Shown: positions 42,803 to 57,387 of the stretch, in pieces | Layout: every line of letters begins with the position of its first letter | Position numbering within the stretch: the stretch's first letter is position 1 | Assembly: GCA_002454505.1 (NCBI GenBank) | Contig: DKJA01000097.1 | Location: 1 to 64,000, forward strand | From: Oxalobacteraceae bacterium UBA6704 | Lineage (GTDB): Bacteria > Pseudomonadota > Gammaproteobacteria > Burkholderiales > Burkholderiaceae_D | Direction: 5' to 3' | DNA length: 64,000 nt | The notes under the pieces: model-generated | Told to the model about the DNA's origin: nothing | The model's input: the letters and a program-made list of their open reading frames with translations, nothing else | Database searches by the model: none | Program-made: the position numbers and the translations under genes

Positions 42803-44416
42803 CTACGGCTGCGGAAACCAGCGGGTTGCGCGCGTGCCCGCATCGTAGCGGATCGGCGTTTGAAAACTTTCAAACTCGATCAGCAGGCCCCACGGCGTGC
42901 GGCCGAAGCGGCCGCGGTTGCCCTCGCCTGCCTCCTGGCCGGACAGGTCGTACGGTCCGTGCAACAGCGTGCCGTCGGCTGCCGCGAAACGCTCCGTCAC
43001 CGCATCGATATCGTCCACGGTGAAGCTGACGTGGCTGATGCCCAGATCGGCAATGCCCTGCCCCGGCGCGCCGTGCGGCCGGTCGATCTCGAAGATCTCC
43101 AGGTTCGGGCCATTGTGCACCCTCAGCATCGTGACGGCGACGATCGCCGTGCCTGCCGCCAGGCCGTTCTGCGCGCCGACAGTGGCCGCATCGAGCGGTT
43201 TCTCTCCCTTGCGCACCAGTGAAAACAGCGGCTCGGCACCGAAGGCGTCGACGAAGAAGCGCACCGCGGTAGCGTGATCGGGCACCGTGATGCCGACGTG
43301 TTCGATGCCGCGCGCCAGATCGGCCTGCGTGCCGGCCGGCCTGGTGACGATGGCGTCGCCAAGCGGAATGCCGTCAATGGTGGCGGGCAGCGGCAGGGAA
43401 AACACCAGGAACGGCGGTGCGAGCTGATTCACACCGCGATTGTGTTCGGCCATGCGTTCGCTCTGCGTCGCCGGCACGAACAGCTGGCGCTCGCGCGTGA
43501 TGAACAGCGCATCCGGATTGACCAGCCGGTCATCGGCCACGAGCACGGCGCGCTGGCCGGACGGTGCCAGCACCTCGATGCGGCGCTGCTCCACATCCGC
43601 CAGATACAGATTGCCCAGCGTGTCCATTGCCGAGCCGTTCAGCGTGGGGATGGCGGCGACATCGACGATGGTTGCGGCGATCGCTTCGTCGCTGACGGCC
43701 GGGTCGCACAGCAGTGCCGTGGCGATGCGGCGGAACGGGCCGGTGGGCGTGCCGACATACAGCCACTGGCCATCGGGCGAGACCTCGATGAAGTCGGCGG
43801 CCACGTGCGGGCGCTTGCCCTGCTCGTCTTCCAGCACGCGCCCGCCGGCGCCGCGCAGTGGCCGGTCGGCCGATGGCTGCAGCAGCGGATGGCCGGCCAG
43901 GCGGCGCAAGGTCTGCCCGGTCGCCAGGTCGTGCACGACAATGGCGCCAAGGCCCGACTCGGTCAGATAAACGCGGTGGCCATGGATACGTAGATCGTTC
44001 AGCTGCGCGCCGTCGGGCAGGATGGTGGCATCGAAGCGCAGTGCGCGCAGCAGCGCGCCGGTGCGCGTATCGAACTGCAGCACTTTCTGCGCGCCGGGCA
44101 GCGTGGTCTGGCGGTCCGGCGCACCCTGGTCGACCACCCACAGCGTATCGTCGCCGAAGACATGCAGGGCATTGACCTGCACGAACGCGTTTTCGATGGC
44201 CTGTCCCGCCGACCACGCGTTCCACGCGCCGCCGGGGAACGGCGTCAGCGCGCCATCGGCCGCCACGCGCACGACGGACGGCGTTCCGTCCATGCCGGGC
44301 CAGCGGGGCAGGCCCAGGAACATGGTGCCGTCCGCCGTCAGGGCCACGGCATTGCACAGGAACTGGGGCGAACTGGCCGCGACGGTGAGCATGGGGTTTT
44401 GGTGTACGGTGGTCAT
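42803..44416 (-). CDS. MRJP/yellow-like beta-propeller fused to a VOC domain
   Basis: A 537-residue fusion from ATG 44416 (44428 also possible). Residues about 20-370: a six-bladed propeller resembling major royal jelly/yellow or SMP-30-type proteins ([93 protein letters not shown]). Residues about 395-537: a vicinal oxygen chelate domain ([24 protein letters not shown] ... [18 protein letters not shown] ... [10 protein letters not shown]) with His and Glu ligands. Both halves can handle small lactones or catechol-like molecules; their fusion suggests sequential steps. No signal peptide. Confidence 0.8.
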   Translation of the reverse strand: MTTVHQNPMLTVAASSPQFLCNAVALTADGTMFLGLPRWPGMDGTPSVVRVAADGALTPFPGGAWNAWSAGQAIENAFVQVNALHVFGDDTLWVVDQGAPDRQTTLPGAQKVLQFDTRTGALLRALRFDATILPDGAQLNDLRIHGHRVYLTESGLGAIVVHDLATGQTLRRLAGHPLLQPSADRPLRGAGGRVLEDEQGKRPHVAADFIEVSPDGQWLYVGTPTGPFRRIATALLCDPAVSDEAIAATIVDVAAIPTLNGSAMDTLGNLYLADVEQRRIEVLAPSGQRAVLVADDRLVNPDALFITRERQLFVPATQSERMAEHNRGVNQLAPPFLVFSLPLPATIDGIPLGDAIVTRPAGTQADLARGIEHVGITVPDHATAVRFFVDAFGAEPLFSLVRKGEKPLDAATVGAQNGLAAGTAIVAVTMLRVHNGPNLEIFEIDRPHGAPGQGIADLGISHVSFTVDDIDAVTERFAAADGTLLHGPYDLSGQEAGEGNRGRFGRTPWGLLIEFESFQTPIRYDAGTRATRWFPQP

Positions 44417-44520
44417 GGCGCCTTTCATCGTAAGCTGGTTGCGAACGAACGATGTTATTTCATTTGTGTAGTAATGCGGCGCCGCCTTGGTTTCACAGTC
44501 CACGCCCCCACATACGACCG

Positions 44521-48915
<4,395 letters not shown>

Positions 48916-48921
48916 CGCGCT

Positions 48922-49332
48922 TCATTTCTCTTCTTCGGCGGCCCGCTGGTCGAACGCCGCCTGCGCCTGCAGCACGGCCGGCGCGTACTGCACGGTCCAG
49001 CCATACACGGCGCGGAACGGCTCTTCCAGGGTGCGCCCCAACGGGGTCACGCTGTATTCCACCGCCACCTGCGATGACGGGATGACCCGCCGCGCCAGGA
49101 TGCCGCTGCGTTCCAGGCGCCGCAGGCTTTGCGTCAGCGCCTTCTGCGTGATGCCGTCCAGGCAGCGCCGCAGTTCGTTGAAGCGCAGCGGTTTCGCACA
49201 CAGCGCCGCCAGGATCAGGATCGACCATTTGTCGGTGATCTGGTCCAGCAGCAGCCGGTCGGGTTTTTCGTCGCCGTCAATCTCCACGGCGGCTTCCATT
49301 GGCGACGCTGCCTCCGGACTATTCTTGCGCAT
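48922..49332 (-). CDS. HxlR/MarR-like transcriptional regulator
   Basis: A 136-residue HxlR-type winged-helix protein from ATG 49332 (GGAGG Shine-Dalgarno). Core: LLLDQITDKWSILILAALCAKPLRFNELRRCLDGITQKALTQSLRRLERSGILARRV, ending with VAVEYSVTPLGRTLEEPFRAV. HxlR regulators sense redox, quinones or aldehydes. Divergent from the SnoaL-like gene (98 bp apart), the likely target. Confidence 0.88.
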   Translation of the reverse strand: MRKNSPEAASPMEAAVEIDGDEKPDRLLLDQITDKWSILILAALCAKPLRFNELRRCLDGITQKALTQSLRRLERSGILARRVIPSSQVAVEYSVTPLGRTLEEPFRAVYGWTVQYAPAVLQAQAAFDQRAAEEEK

Positions 49333-49429
49333 GCGGTTTCCTCCGATATACCTGATTGCTTTTAAGTGCCTGATTGACACCAAGTATACAGCGGATACTA
49401 TGTGGCTTCCCGATAAATAAGGAGTTCCC

Positions 49430-49891
49430 ATGTCTTTCATTGAATCTGCATCGATCGCCGACCAGTTTGCCGTCATCGATACCCTTTACCGTTTTGCTGC
49501 GGGCATCGACCGGCGCGACGGCGCCTTGCTGGCTTCGTCCTTTACCGCCGATGCGGTCTCGGACTTCCGCCCTGCCGCCACGCGGGCCGGTTTCGAATAT
49601 CCGGTGCTGTCAGGCCGCGACAACATCGTTGCCACGCTGGCCGCCGCGCTGCTGCCGCTGGACACCACGCATTCGGTGAGCAATCCGCGCGCGACGATCG
49701 ATGGCGACAAGGCCCGCCTCGACGCACTCGTCGAGGCGCAGCACGTGCCGCGCAGCGATCCGACGCGCCATTACCTGATGAAGAACCGCTACGACGTGGA
49801 ACTGGTGCGCCAGGACGGCACGTGGCTGATCCAGCGTGTGACTGTCGATAATGTGTGGCGGTCGGGCGATCCGGCCGTGCTGGGCGTCTAG
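49430..49891 (+). CDS. SnoaL-like / NTF2-fold protein
   Basis: A 153-residue NTF2-like protein with strong Shine-Dalgarno AAGGAG. Pattern: an N-terminal helix with VIDTLYRFAAGIDRRDGALLASSFTADAVSDF (SnoaL_4 start), a central sheet and THSVSNPRATIDGDKARLDALVEAQHV ... YDVELVRQDGTWLIQRVTVDNVWRSGD. SnoaL_4 members include dehydratases and steroid isomerase-like enzymes; catalytic residues are not clear here. Controlled probably by the divergent HxlR gene. Confidence 0.82.
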   Translation: MSFIESASIADQFAVIDTLYRFAAGIDRRDGALLASSFTADAVSDFRPAATRAGFEYPVLSGRDNIVATLAAALLPLDTTHSVSNPRATIDGDKARLDALVEAQHVPRSDPTRHYLMKNRYDVELVRQDGTWLIQRVTVDNVWRSGDPAVLGV

Positions 49892-49963
49892 GCGCCGAAG
49901 CCCGCATGGGGGCGGGAGGAGCGGCTGCTACAATCGTCTTCCCTCCATGACCCCTGCGCATCG

Positions 49964-50875
49964 ATGTCCCGCCCCAATTACAACGACCTGATTGCCTTCG
50001 TCACCGTCGCCCGGGAGGGCAGTTTCACGCGCGCCGCGGCGCAGCTGGGCGTCTCCCAGTCCGCGCTGAGCCATACGGTGCGCGCGCTGGAGACGCGGCT
50101 CGACATCCGCCTGCTGACGCGCACCACGCGCAGCGTGTCGCTGACCGAGGCGGGCGAGCGCCTGATGGCCACGGTGGCGCCCCGCTTCGACGAGATCGAG
50201 ACGGAGATCGCGGCGCTCAGCGAACTGCGCTCGCGGCCGGCCGGCACAGTGCGCATCACCACGGCGGAACATGCGGCGATCACCGTGCTGTGGCCGAAAC
50301 TGACGCCGATGCTGCCGGTCTATCCCGACGTGAAAGTGGAGATCATGGTGGACTACGGTCTCACCGATATCGTCGCCGACCGTTTCGACCTGGGCGTGCG
50401 GCTGGGCGACTCGGTGGCCAAGGACATGATCGCGGTGCGCGTCGGCCCCGACCTGCGGATGGCCGTGGTGGGCGCGCCGGGCTATTTCGAGCGCCATCCG
50501 GTGCCGCAAACGCCGCAGGACCTGGTCGAACACGACTGCATCAACCTGCGCCTGCCCACCTACGGCGGGCTGTATGCGTGGGAGTTCGAGAAGGATGGCC
50601 AGTCGGTCAATGTGCGCGTGCAGGGCCAGCTGACCTTCAACAGCAGCACGCCGCGGCGGCGCGCCGCGCTGGCCGGCTTCGGCCTGGCATACCTGCCCGA
50701 GGACATGGTGCTCGACGACGTCGTCCAGGGCCGGCTGGTGCGCGTGCTGGACGACTGGTGCGAGACCTTCCCCGGCTATCACGTTTATTATCCGAGCCGG
50801 CGCCAGGCGTCGCCGGCATTGAAACTGGTGATCGACGCGCTGCGCTACAGTCCCGGCGACGGCAGCGCGCCGTAA
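49964..50875 (+). CDS. LysR-family regulator
   Basis: A 303-residue LysR protein with typical start (MSRPNYNDLIAFVTVAREGSFTRAAAQLGVSQSALSHTVRALETRLD). The binding domain carries DRFDLGVRLGDSVAKDMIAVRV, and SSTPRRRAALAGFGLAYLPEDMV. Its closest layout is the group that regulates aldo/keto reductases and oxidoreductases; the aldo/keto reductase gene is convergent 20 bp away. Confidence 0.87.
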   Translation: MSRPNYNDLIAFVTVAREGSFTRAAAQLGVSQSALSHTVRALETRLDIRLLTRTTRSVSLTEAGERLMATVAPRFDEIETEIAALSELRSRPAGTVRITTAEHAAITVLWPKLTPMLPVYPDVKVEIMVDYGLTDIVADRFDLGVRLGDSVAKDMIAVRVGPDLRMAVVGAPGYFERHPVPQTPQDLVEHDCINLRLPTYGGLYAWEFEKDGQSVNVRVQGQLTFNSSTPRRRAALAGFGLAYLPEDMVLDDVVQGRLVRVLDDWCETFPGYHVYYPSRRQASPALKLVIDALRYSPGDGSAP

Positions 50876-50895
50876 CCGCTGCGCCGTTATTCGCC

Positions 50896-52318
<1,423 letters not shown>

Positions 52319-52702
52319 GTCTGCTCCGTTTCAGTTGGTGAGGTCATGGTACGGAGCACGGCCGCAGCGATCAACCGCCTGGGGCGGCATGGTGTCATGA
52401 GTGTTTCTCATCAATCGGGCGGCACCCCGCCGCCTCGCCATGCAGCAGAAAGTCGGCGCCCAGGATGAAGCGGGCAAACGACCCGGTGACACGTAGGATT
52501 CGGTGAAACGCGGTTCGCGTCATAGATCTATTTTGCAACTAACCCATATATAAAAAACTACCCGACCTCCCCCGCCGCGTACTCCGGAAACTTTACGTCT
52601 TTAACCAAAGGGGTCGGTCCTGCTCGCCAATCCAGCAGGCTAGCCAGAACAGTGCTCCGGTTAGTTGCGCAAATCGGCAAGGCAAATGCTAAGATACACA
52701 CC
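52319..52702. other. Non-coding stretch before the recombinase gene with a spaced inverted repeat
   Basis: No gene seen. It contains an AT-rich patch (CATATATAAAAAACTA near 52545-52560) and two exact inverted copies of GCAACTAACC: 52535-52544 and, as GGTTAGTTGC, 52659-52668. The left copy is preceded by TTTT, and the right one is followed by GCAAA, so the similarity reaches about 14 bp. They could be recombinase arm sites or transcription control of the recombinase gene. Confidence 0.45.
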
Positions 52703-53662
52703 ATGAAAGCCACCACCGCCTGGGACCGCAATCCCGTCCCCGCCTTCGACCAGTTCCTGCGCAGCCCCGCGTTTGCGCAGACGGCACACCGCGTGGCGCC
52801 GCCGCTGTCCGATGCATCGGCGGCCGTGTATGGTTTCATGTTCGGCCGCTTCGCCCAATGGGTGCTCGGCAGCGGCCGCAAGATGAGCCGGCTGCAGCCG
52901 GACGACCTGATGACATTCCTGTCGTCGCGCACGGCGCACAAGCGGCCCCTGCAAAGCAAGATCGCCTACCGCTACCTGCGGCTGCTCGAGCGCTGCTATG
53001 AACACCTGACCGTGGAACCGAATCCCGCCAGCGGCGCCATTGGCCTGCTGGCGATGGCGCGACCGGCCCGCGACCGCGACATGGTCGCGCTGTCGCCCGC
53101 GCAGGCGGCGCAGGTGGTGGGCAATGTGCTGGAAGGCGTTTCATGGAAACGGCAGCGCGACCGGGCGATGCAACTGGTGATGCTGTGTGCGGGCCTGCGT
53201 GTGGCGGAAGCGATCGGCCTGCTGACCAGCGAGATCGCCGCGGGTCCGGAAGAAGACGGCACGCTGCGCATCCGCCTGACGCCGACGGCCAAGCAGCCGA
53301 CCAGCCGCGCCCGCGACACCTGCCTGCAGGCGGAGGCGGTGGAAGAAGTACTGGAATGGCTGACGACGCGCCGCCGCCTCGAGATTCCCGGCCGCCTCGC
53401 CTTCCCTGCCGACATGGCCGGCGGCCCGCTGCACAAGAGTACCGTGTACCGCCAGGCGCGCAGTGCACTGGGCGAAGCGGGCGTGGCGCTGCCGCACGTC
53501 GGCGGCCGCACCTTGCGCAACGGCTTTGCGGTGGTGGCGTTGAGCGGCGGCGTGCCGGAGGAATCGATGCGCAAGCGGCTCGGCCTGGCGCGCACCACGT
53601 CGCTCGACGCGTATCTCAGCGCGCTGCGCAAGCAGCAGCGCGCGACCAAGAAAAACGGCTAG
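52703..53662 (+). CDS. Tyrosine recombinase (divergent catalytic residues)
   Basis: A 319-residue protein from ATG 52703. N-terminal SAM-like DNA-binding domain (DDLMTFLSSRTAHKRPLQSKIAYRYLRLLERCYEHL) and C-terminal catalytic domain: Arg in CAGLRVAEAIGLL, Lys in TPTAKQPTSRARDT, second Arg in GGRTLRNGFA and Tyr in TTSLDAYLSAL. Two conserved His are changed: the HxLR His is Arg (RTLR), and the LGH His is Leu (LGLARTT). It ends 4 bp before the convergent Rep gene end. A plasmid multimer-resolution role is possible, given Rep and Par genes alongside. Confidence 0.8.
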   Translation: MKATTAWDRNPVPAFDQFLRSPAFAQTAHRVAPPLSDASAAVYGFMFGRFAQWVLGSGRKMSRLQPDDLMTFLSSRTAHKRPLQSKIAYRYLRLLERCYEHLTVEPNPASGAIGLLAMARPARDRDMVALSPAQAAQVVGNVLEGVSWKRQRDRAMQLVMLCAGLRVAEAIGLLTSEIAAGPEEDGTLRIRLTPTAKQPTSRARDTCLQAEAVEEVLEWLTTRRRLEIPGRLAFPADMAGGPLHKSTVYRQARSALGEAGVALPHVGGRTLRNGFAVVALSGGVPEESMRKRLGLARTTSLDAYLSALRKQQRATKKNG

Positions 53663-55014
53663 GCCGGACTGCCAGGCGCCTGCGGCGGTATGAAGCCGAC
53701 CTGCTGCACGAACTGGGCGATATCGAGCGCGTTCGGCGCACCCCACAGATCGTTCGCGTACCACATCGACAGCAGGGTGCGCGACACGCCGTGATCGAGC
53801 AGCCTGACGAGCGGCGCCACCTTGCCGGTCGCCTGCTCCCGGAAGCGTTCGTAGACAGCCACGCGCTCGTCTTCGTCCATTTCCTTGAACAGCTCCAGCG
53901 CCCGTTTGCCGCGCGCCGCCATGTACATTTCCATGACGTCCGGCTCGGCGCGCTTCCTGGCCGGCTTGACCTTTTTTTCATGCGCTTCCATCGCCGCCGC
54001 CGATGCGCTGGTGAGACTCCAGCGGAAGTAGGCGGCCGGCGATTCCAGCGGCGCGCTGTTCTTTGCTTCCACGCGCTGCTGCACGAACGACAGCGCGGCA
54101 TGGATCTTCGCCTCGCCGTGTTCGGCCACCAGGTCGGCCGCATCGTTCGGCGTGAAGCCGAGGCTGATCACACGCTGCATCAGCTCGACGTCGATCAGCG
54201 GCGCCGCCGGCAGTTCCAGCTGCGGCTGCTGGGCAAACGCGATGCGGAACTGCAGCCGCTCGACGCGCCGGCCGTTCTTGTGCTCGACCAGTTCGATCTC
54301 GATGTCGGTCAGCGCATTGATCTCGGCGATCGCCGGCTTGATCGTGTCGCGCTTGAAGTATTTGTAGGGCGGCAGGTCGACGCCATCCGGCACGGGATTG
54401 CCCGTCAAAGCGCCGTACCAGTATTCATACGGCTCGATCGACGTGACCTTGGTGGGATTGGTGGCGTAGCGGCGGCAGATTTCGTACAGGGCCAGCGCGG
54501 AACCGGAGCGCAGCACGCCCTGGTACAGGATCGACAGCTTGGTGTACGTCTGCGGCTTCATCACGTTCTCGTGCACTTCGGGCGGGAACGCAAAGCCCAC
54601 CCACACCTGGCCGGACTGGCTGTGCAAGCCCTTCGGGTTGGCGAAGGTGACGCTGGCGATCAGCCGTTCGCTGGTCCACTGCTGGTCGGTTTCCATCATC
54701 AGCTTGATGTTCTGCATGTCCGTCAGCTGCTTGCGGAGGAACTGCATGTCCTTGCTGTCGTAGCGGGCGTCGCGCGCCAGTTCGGACAACGGCACCCAGA
54801 AGTATTTTTTCGATGCGGGGGTGTCGATCGGTGCGCCGATGCCGGGCTCGCGCGCCAGCTGGGCGTGGTACATCAGCACGTTGAACACCTTGCGGTTCAA
54901 TAAGGTGAGTTTGCCGTCGACGACCCGCAGGCCGATGGCACCGTTGGACTTGCGGAATTCGCTGCGCGTGGTGCCCGCCGCCGTCACTTCTCCCTTGGTT
55001 CTCGCCTTTGCCAT
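53659..55014 (-). CDS. rep: Plasmid replication initiator (Rep_3 family)
   Basis: A 451-residue protein from ATG 55014. The N-terminal winged-helix pair is of the Rep_3/RepB type: LLNRKVFNVLMYHAQ, FWVPLSELARDARYDSKDMQFLRKQLTDMQNIKLMM, then LYEICRRYATNPTKVTSIEPYEYWYGALTG and YKYFKRDTIKPAIAEINALTDIEIELVEHKNGRRVERLQFRI. The last 150 residues are helical and specific to this group. Rep_3 initiators bind iterons; a dense array of two-part repeats lies immediately upstream. This marks a replication origin of a plasmid or chromid type. Confidence 0.88.
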   Translation of the reverse strand: MAKARTKGEVTAAGTTRSEFRKSNGAIGLRVVDGKLTLLNRKVFNVLMYHAQLAREPGIGAPIDTPASKKYFWVPLSELARDARYDSKDMQFLRKQLTDMQNIKLMMETDQQWTSERLIASVTFANPKGLHSQSGQVWVGFAFPPEVHENVMKPQTYTKLSILYQGVLRSGSALALYEICRRYATNPTKVTSIEPYEYWYGALTGNPVPDGVDLPPYKYFKRDTIKPAIAEINALTDIEIELVEHKNGRRVERLQFRIAFAQQPQLELPAAPLIDVELMQRVISLGFTPNDAADLVAEHGEAKIHAALSFVQQRVEAKNSAPLESPAAYFRWSLTSASAAAMEAHEKKVKPARKRAEPDVMEMYMAARGKRALELFKEMDEDERVAVYERFREQATGKVAPLVRLLDHGVSRTLLSMWYANDLWGAPNALDIAQFVQQVGFIPPQAPGSPA

Positions 55015-55185
55015 GTAGGTTCCTTCGCCTGCCCGTGATGTCCGATGGACCGTCTGGTGAATGAATGGTGCGCCCATCGTCGCGCATTATCTCACCTTTT
55101 GATGCAAAACCGTCCAGCGACGAATTTAATTCCAGTAACAGATCACGCTGGTACGCAGGTCCACAACGCGCCAATGGCGACCCAC

Positions 55186-55336
55186 TCCCCGTGGTATCTC
55201 ACCTTTAGTTCTGCAATCCCTGCTTCCACTCACCTTATCCCCCTGTACGCGCTCACCTGTCAGGGCGATGCCCCCCGTGGCATCTCACCTGACTCCCTGT
55301 CGAAGCTCACCGTGGTCCCTGCAGGACCTCACCTCA
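55186..55336 (+). repeat. Iteron-like repeat cluster 1 (six copies)
   Basis: Six copies of TCCCYG-N6-CTCACC at 55186, 55217, 55240, 55272, 55294 and 55316 (first base of each). The last three are spaced exactly 22 bp apart; others 23-32 bp. The first C-block varies slightly (CCCCTG, CCCCCG). The six spacer bases vary freely. Cluster begins 172 bp upstream of the rep start codon. Confidence 0.75.
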
Positions 55337-55511
55337 TCGGCTGGAAACCCGCATGGCGACAGCGTTTACGGGCCCTTAATCTGTAAACAAAGGTTTTAAG
55401 CTGTGTTATATCAAGTAAACCCTCAATAGCCTCGGGAAAGCGTCGCGAAGCTTTTGAAAACAGCCAAGCCCCGTCAGCCAGCATGTTTTGACCGTACTGC
55501 AAATTATCGAC

Positions 55512-56196
55512 TCCCTGTTGGCACTCACCTTTGCCGGCATTCAAGAGGGTCTGCAGGTTGGAACGCCTCTTGGCGTCACTGCAGAGCTTCAGCCGTCGCT
55601 ATGCTGGATGCCAGACTGCACTCCCCGACCAAGCTCACCATCAATGGTTATGTCCCTGTTCAAGCTCACCTTTGTAGAAGAAGACGATCCACGTTTCAAC
55701 TTACGACAACTCCCTGCGGGAACTCACCGATACCAGGCCATCACTGATATTGCCATCGTTTTCCTCTCACCGATACGCCATTGAACTGACAGTAAGCACT
55801 CACATATATGAACTCCCTGTGTTCTCTCACCTTTCAGGACTGTCACCGGCTCGCTGGTCCGATCACCCGCAAACCGCCTTTTTGAAGGCTCTGTCATCCG
55901 GGATTGTTGAAAGCCCGCTTTGCCGCTCTGCACCGGCGGGGCTTTCCACAACCGCGGATGACACAGCCTTTTTTAACGGTCCCTGAGAAAGCTCACCTTC
56001 GTGCCTTCACTGCCGTCTGTCCTACTCCCTGCTGAAGCTCACCTATACCGAGTCGTATACCGTGGCGCCATCACGGTTGTCATTCCAGGGTCGGACAGAT
56101 TCAATGTTGACGGCCAACTCCCCGCTCTGTCTCACCTTTGCTGCGGGACGGGCGCCCTGGCAGGCCGCGGCGGACTCCCCGGAAAGACTCACCTGA
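55512..56196 (+). repeat. Iteron-like repeat series 2 (nine copies, irregular spacing)
   Basis: Nine copies of TCCCYG-N6-CTCACC at 55512, 55622, 55653, 55711, 55814, 55980, 56026, 56119 and 56176, all on the plus strand, 30-170 bp apart. Two exact centres recur (GAAG/AAAG before CTCACC). Confidence 0.75.
55887..55968. repeat. 29-bp inverted repeat pair
   Basis: Left arm 55887-55915 (GGCTCTGTCATCC... AAAGCC) and right arm 55940-55968 (GGCTTTCCACAACC... ACAGCC) are reverse complements at 25 of 29 positions, separated by 24 bp. Related copies occur at 60139-60164 and 60221-60246. Confidence 0.65.
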
Positions 56197-56266
56197 AGCG
56201 GATCGGCGGTCAAAGAACTTTTCCATGCGGGGATTTTATCCTGTTTTCGCAATAAATCCTTGCATG

Positions 56267-56295
56267 ATATAAATTTCCATGTATCATATTTATAT
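56267..56295. promoter_or_regulatory. Candidate parA autoregulatory operator
   Basis: Inverted repeat ATATAAAT (56267-56274) and ATTTATAT (56288-56295), 13 bp apart, in an AT-rich patch 22 bp upstream of the GTG start. ParA/ParB operators of this type usually overlap the promoter. Confidence 0.45.
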
Positions 56296-56316
56296 TACGA
56301 TCAGCGAAGGATAGCC

Positions 56317-57387
56317 GTGACGCGGACTTTTAAAGCGCAAGCCCTGGCAACGATGATGGGCACCACGTCGGATACCATCCGCCGTGCCACCGACGAGTCC
56401 GAAATTCTCGTGCAACGGCAGGAAACCGGTCCCCGTACGCGGGTCTACACGGTCGAAAATGTCTATGAGCTGGCGCAATGGCGGGCCCGCAAGAAGGGCG
56501 AGAAGCGGGCCAAGCGTCCCGTCGTCGTCACGGTCTACGTGCCGAAGGGCGGCGTCGGCAAATCGACGGTCTCGTCGAACCTGGCCAGCATCCTGCCGCT
56601 GATGGGTCTGAAAACGCTGGTCATCGACCTCGATTTCCAGAGCAACCTGACGCTGTCGTTCGGCTATGACAGCGAACTGTCCCGCGAAGAAGCAGCCGAG
56701 GATGCGGTGCCGGAAGAGCGCGTCGTCGACTATCACTTCGGTTGCCTGTTCGACCGCTGGCCGGAGAAACAGCCGCTGAGCAAGGTGTTGAAGAAGCCGT
56801 TCGGCGAATACGGACCGCACCTGATCCCGTCCGACGTGTCGCTTGACGGGCTGGATACGCTGATGACGTTCGAGGCGCTGGAAAACCGCAACTCGGTGTC
56901 GATGTTCGCCAAGCTGATCGCGGAAGGCCGCAGCGGCAAGAATCCCGATCTGGACCTGTCCAGCTACGATGTCATCCTGTTCGATGCGGCGCCGGCGAAG
57001 AACCGCATGACGCGCAGCGCATTGCTGGCCAGCGATTACGTGGTGGCCCCGATCAGCCTGGAAAAATTCAGCACCAAGGCCGTGTCCTACCTGTCCTCCG
57101 TGCTGACGGAACTGAAGGAGCAGTCGAACCGCTGCCCCGAGCTGATCATTCTGGGCAATTTCTTCGACCAGAACCGCACCCGCGTGCTGAACCAGCTGAG
57201 CATGATACGGCGCACGTACAACGATGCCTGGCTGTCGGCCGTCATCCGGCGCAGCGAGGATTTCCCGAAAACCCTGTCGTCGGACGCGTTCGAGCTGCCG
57301 CTGTGCCTGTCGAAACCGTCCAGTGCCGGCGCCGATGACCTGCGCAAGGTCGCGCAGGAACTGATGACGAAGATGGGAGTACTGTGA
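56317..57387 (+). CDS. parA: ParA-type partition ATPase
   Basis: A 356-residue ParA of the long (Ia) class, start GTG 56317 with GAAGGA Shine-Dalgarno; an in-frame ATG at 56260 would include the operator. N-terminal HTH (FKAQALATMMGTTSDTIRRATDESEI) for DNA-specific autoregulation; Walker A KGGVGKS 77-83 with deviant lysine; VIDLDFQSN at 102-110 (A' motif); VILFDAAPAKN (Walker B). ParB starts inside its stop codon. Segregates the replicon together with ParB and the parS sites described. Confidence 0.9.
   Translation: MTRTFKAQALATMMGTTSDTIRRATDESEILVQRQETGPRTRVYTVENVYELAQWRARKKGEKRAKRPVVVTVYVPKGGVGKSTVSSNLASILPLMGLKTLVIDLDFQSNLTLSFGYDSELSREEAAEDAVPEERVVDYHFGCLFDRWPEKQPLSKVLKKPFGEYGPHLIPSDVSLDGLDTLMTFEALENRNSVSMFAKLIAEGRSGKNPDLDLSSYDVILFDAAPAKNRMTRSALLASDYVVAPISLEKFSTKAVSYLSSVLTELKEQSNRCPELIILGNFFDQNRTRVLNQLSMIRRTYNDAWLSAVIRRSEDFPKTLSSDAFELPLCLSKPSSAGADDLRKVAQELMTKMGVL

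Larger units (their letters stand above)
55015..56316. other. Probable replication origin region (oriV) with iterons
   Basis: 1.3 kb without genes, between the divergent Rep and ParA genes. It has lower GC, 15 plus-strand copies of the two-part motif TCCCYG-N6-CTCACC, further CTCACC half-motifs (55091, 55766), two 29-bp inverted repeats and an AT-rich segment at 55380-55420. One AAGG-rich AT stretch and TTTCCACA (55944) are weak DnaA-box candidates only. Confidence 0.7.

Noticed and set aside
41482..42873. Long minus-strand frame including the SugE gene
   Set aside because: Only its last 106 codons match a family; the rest is antisense to the LysR gene.
55937..55950. DnaA box in the oriV region
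   Set aside because: TTTCCACA matches only loosely and has no cluster of companions.
55186..56196. CRISPR array
   Set aside because: Repeats have irregular spacing and a variable inner 6 bp, no constant 25-40 bp repeat/spacer structure and no cas genes.
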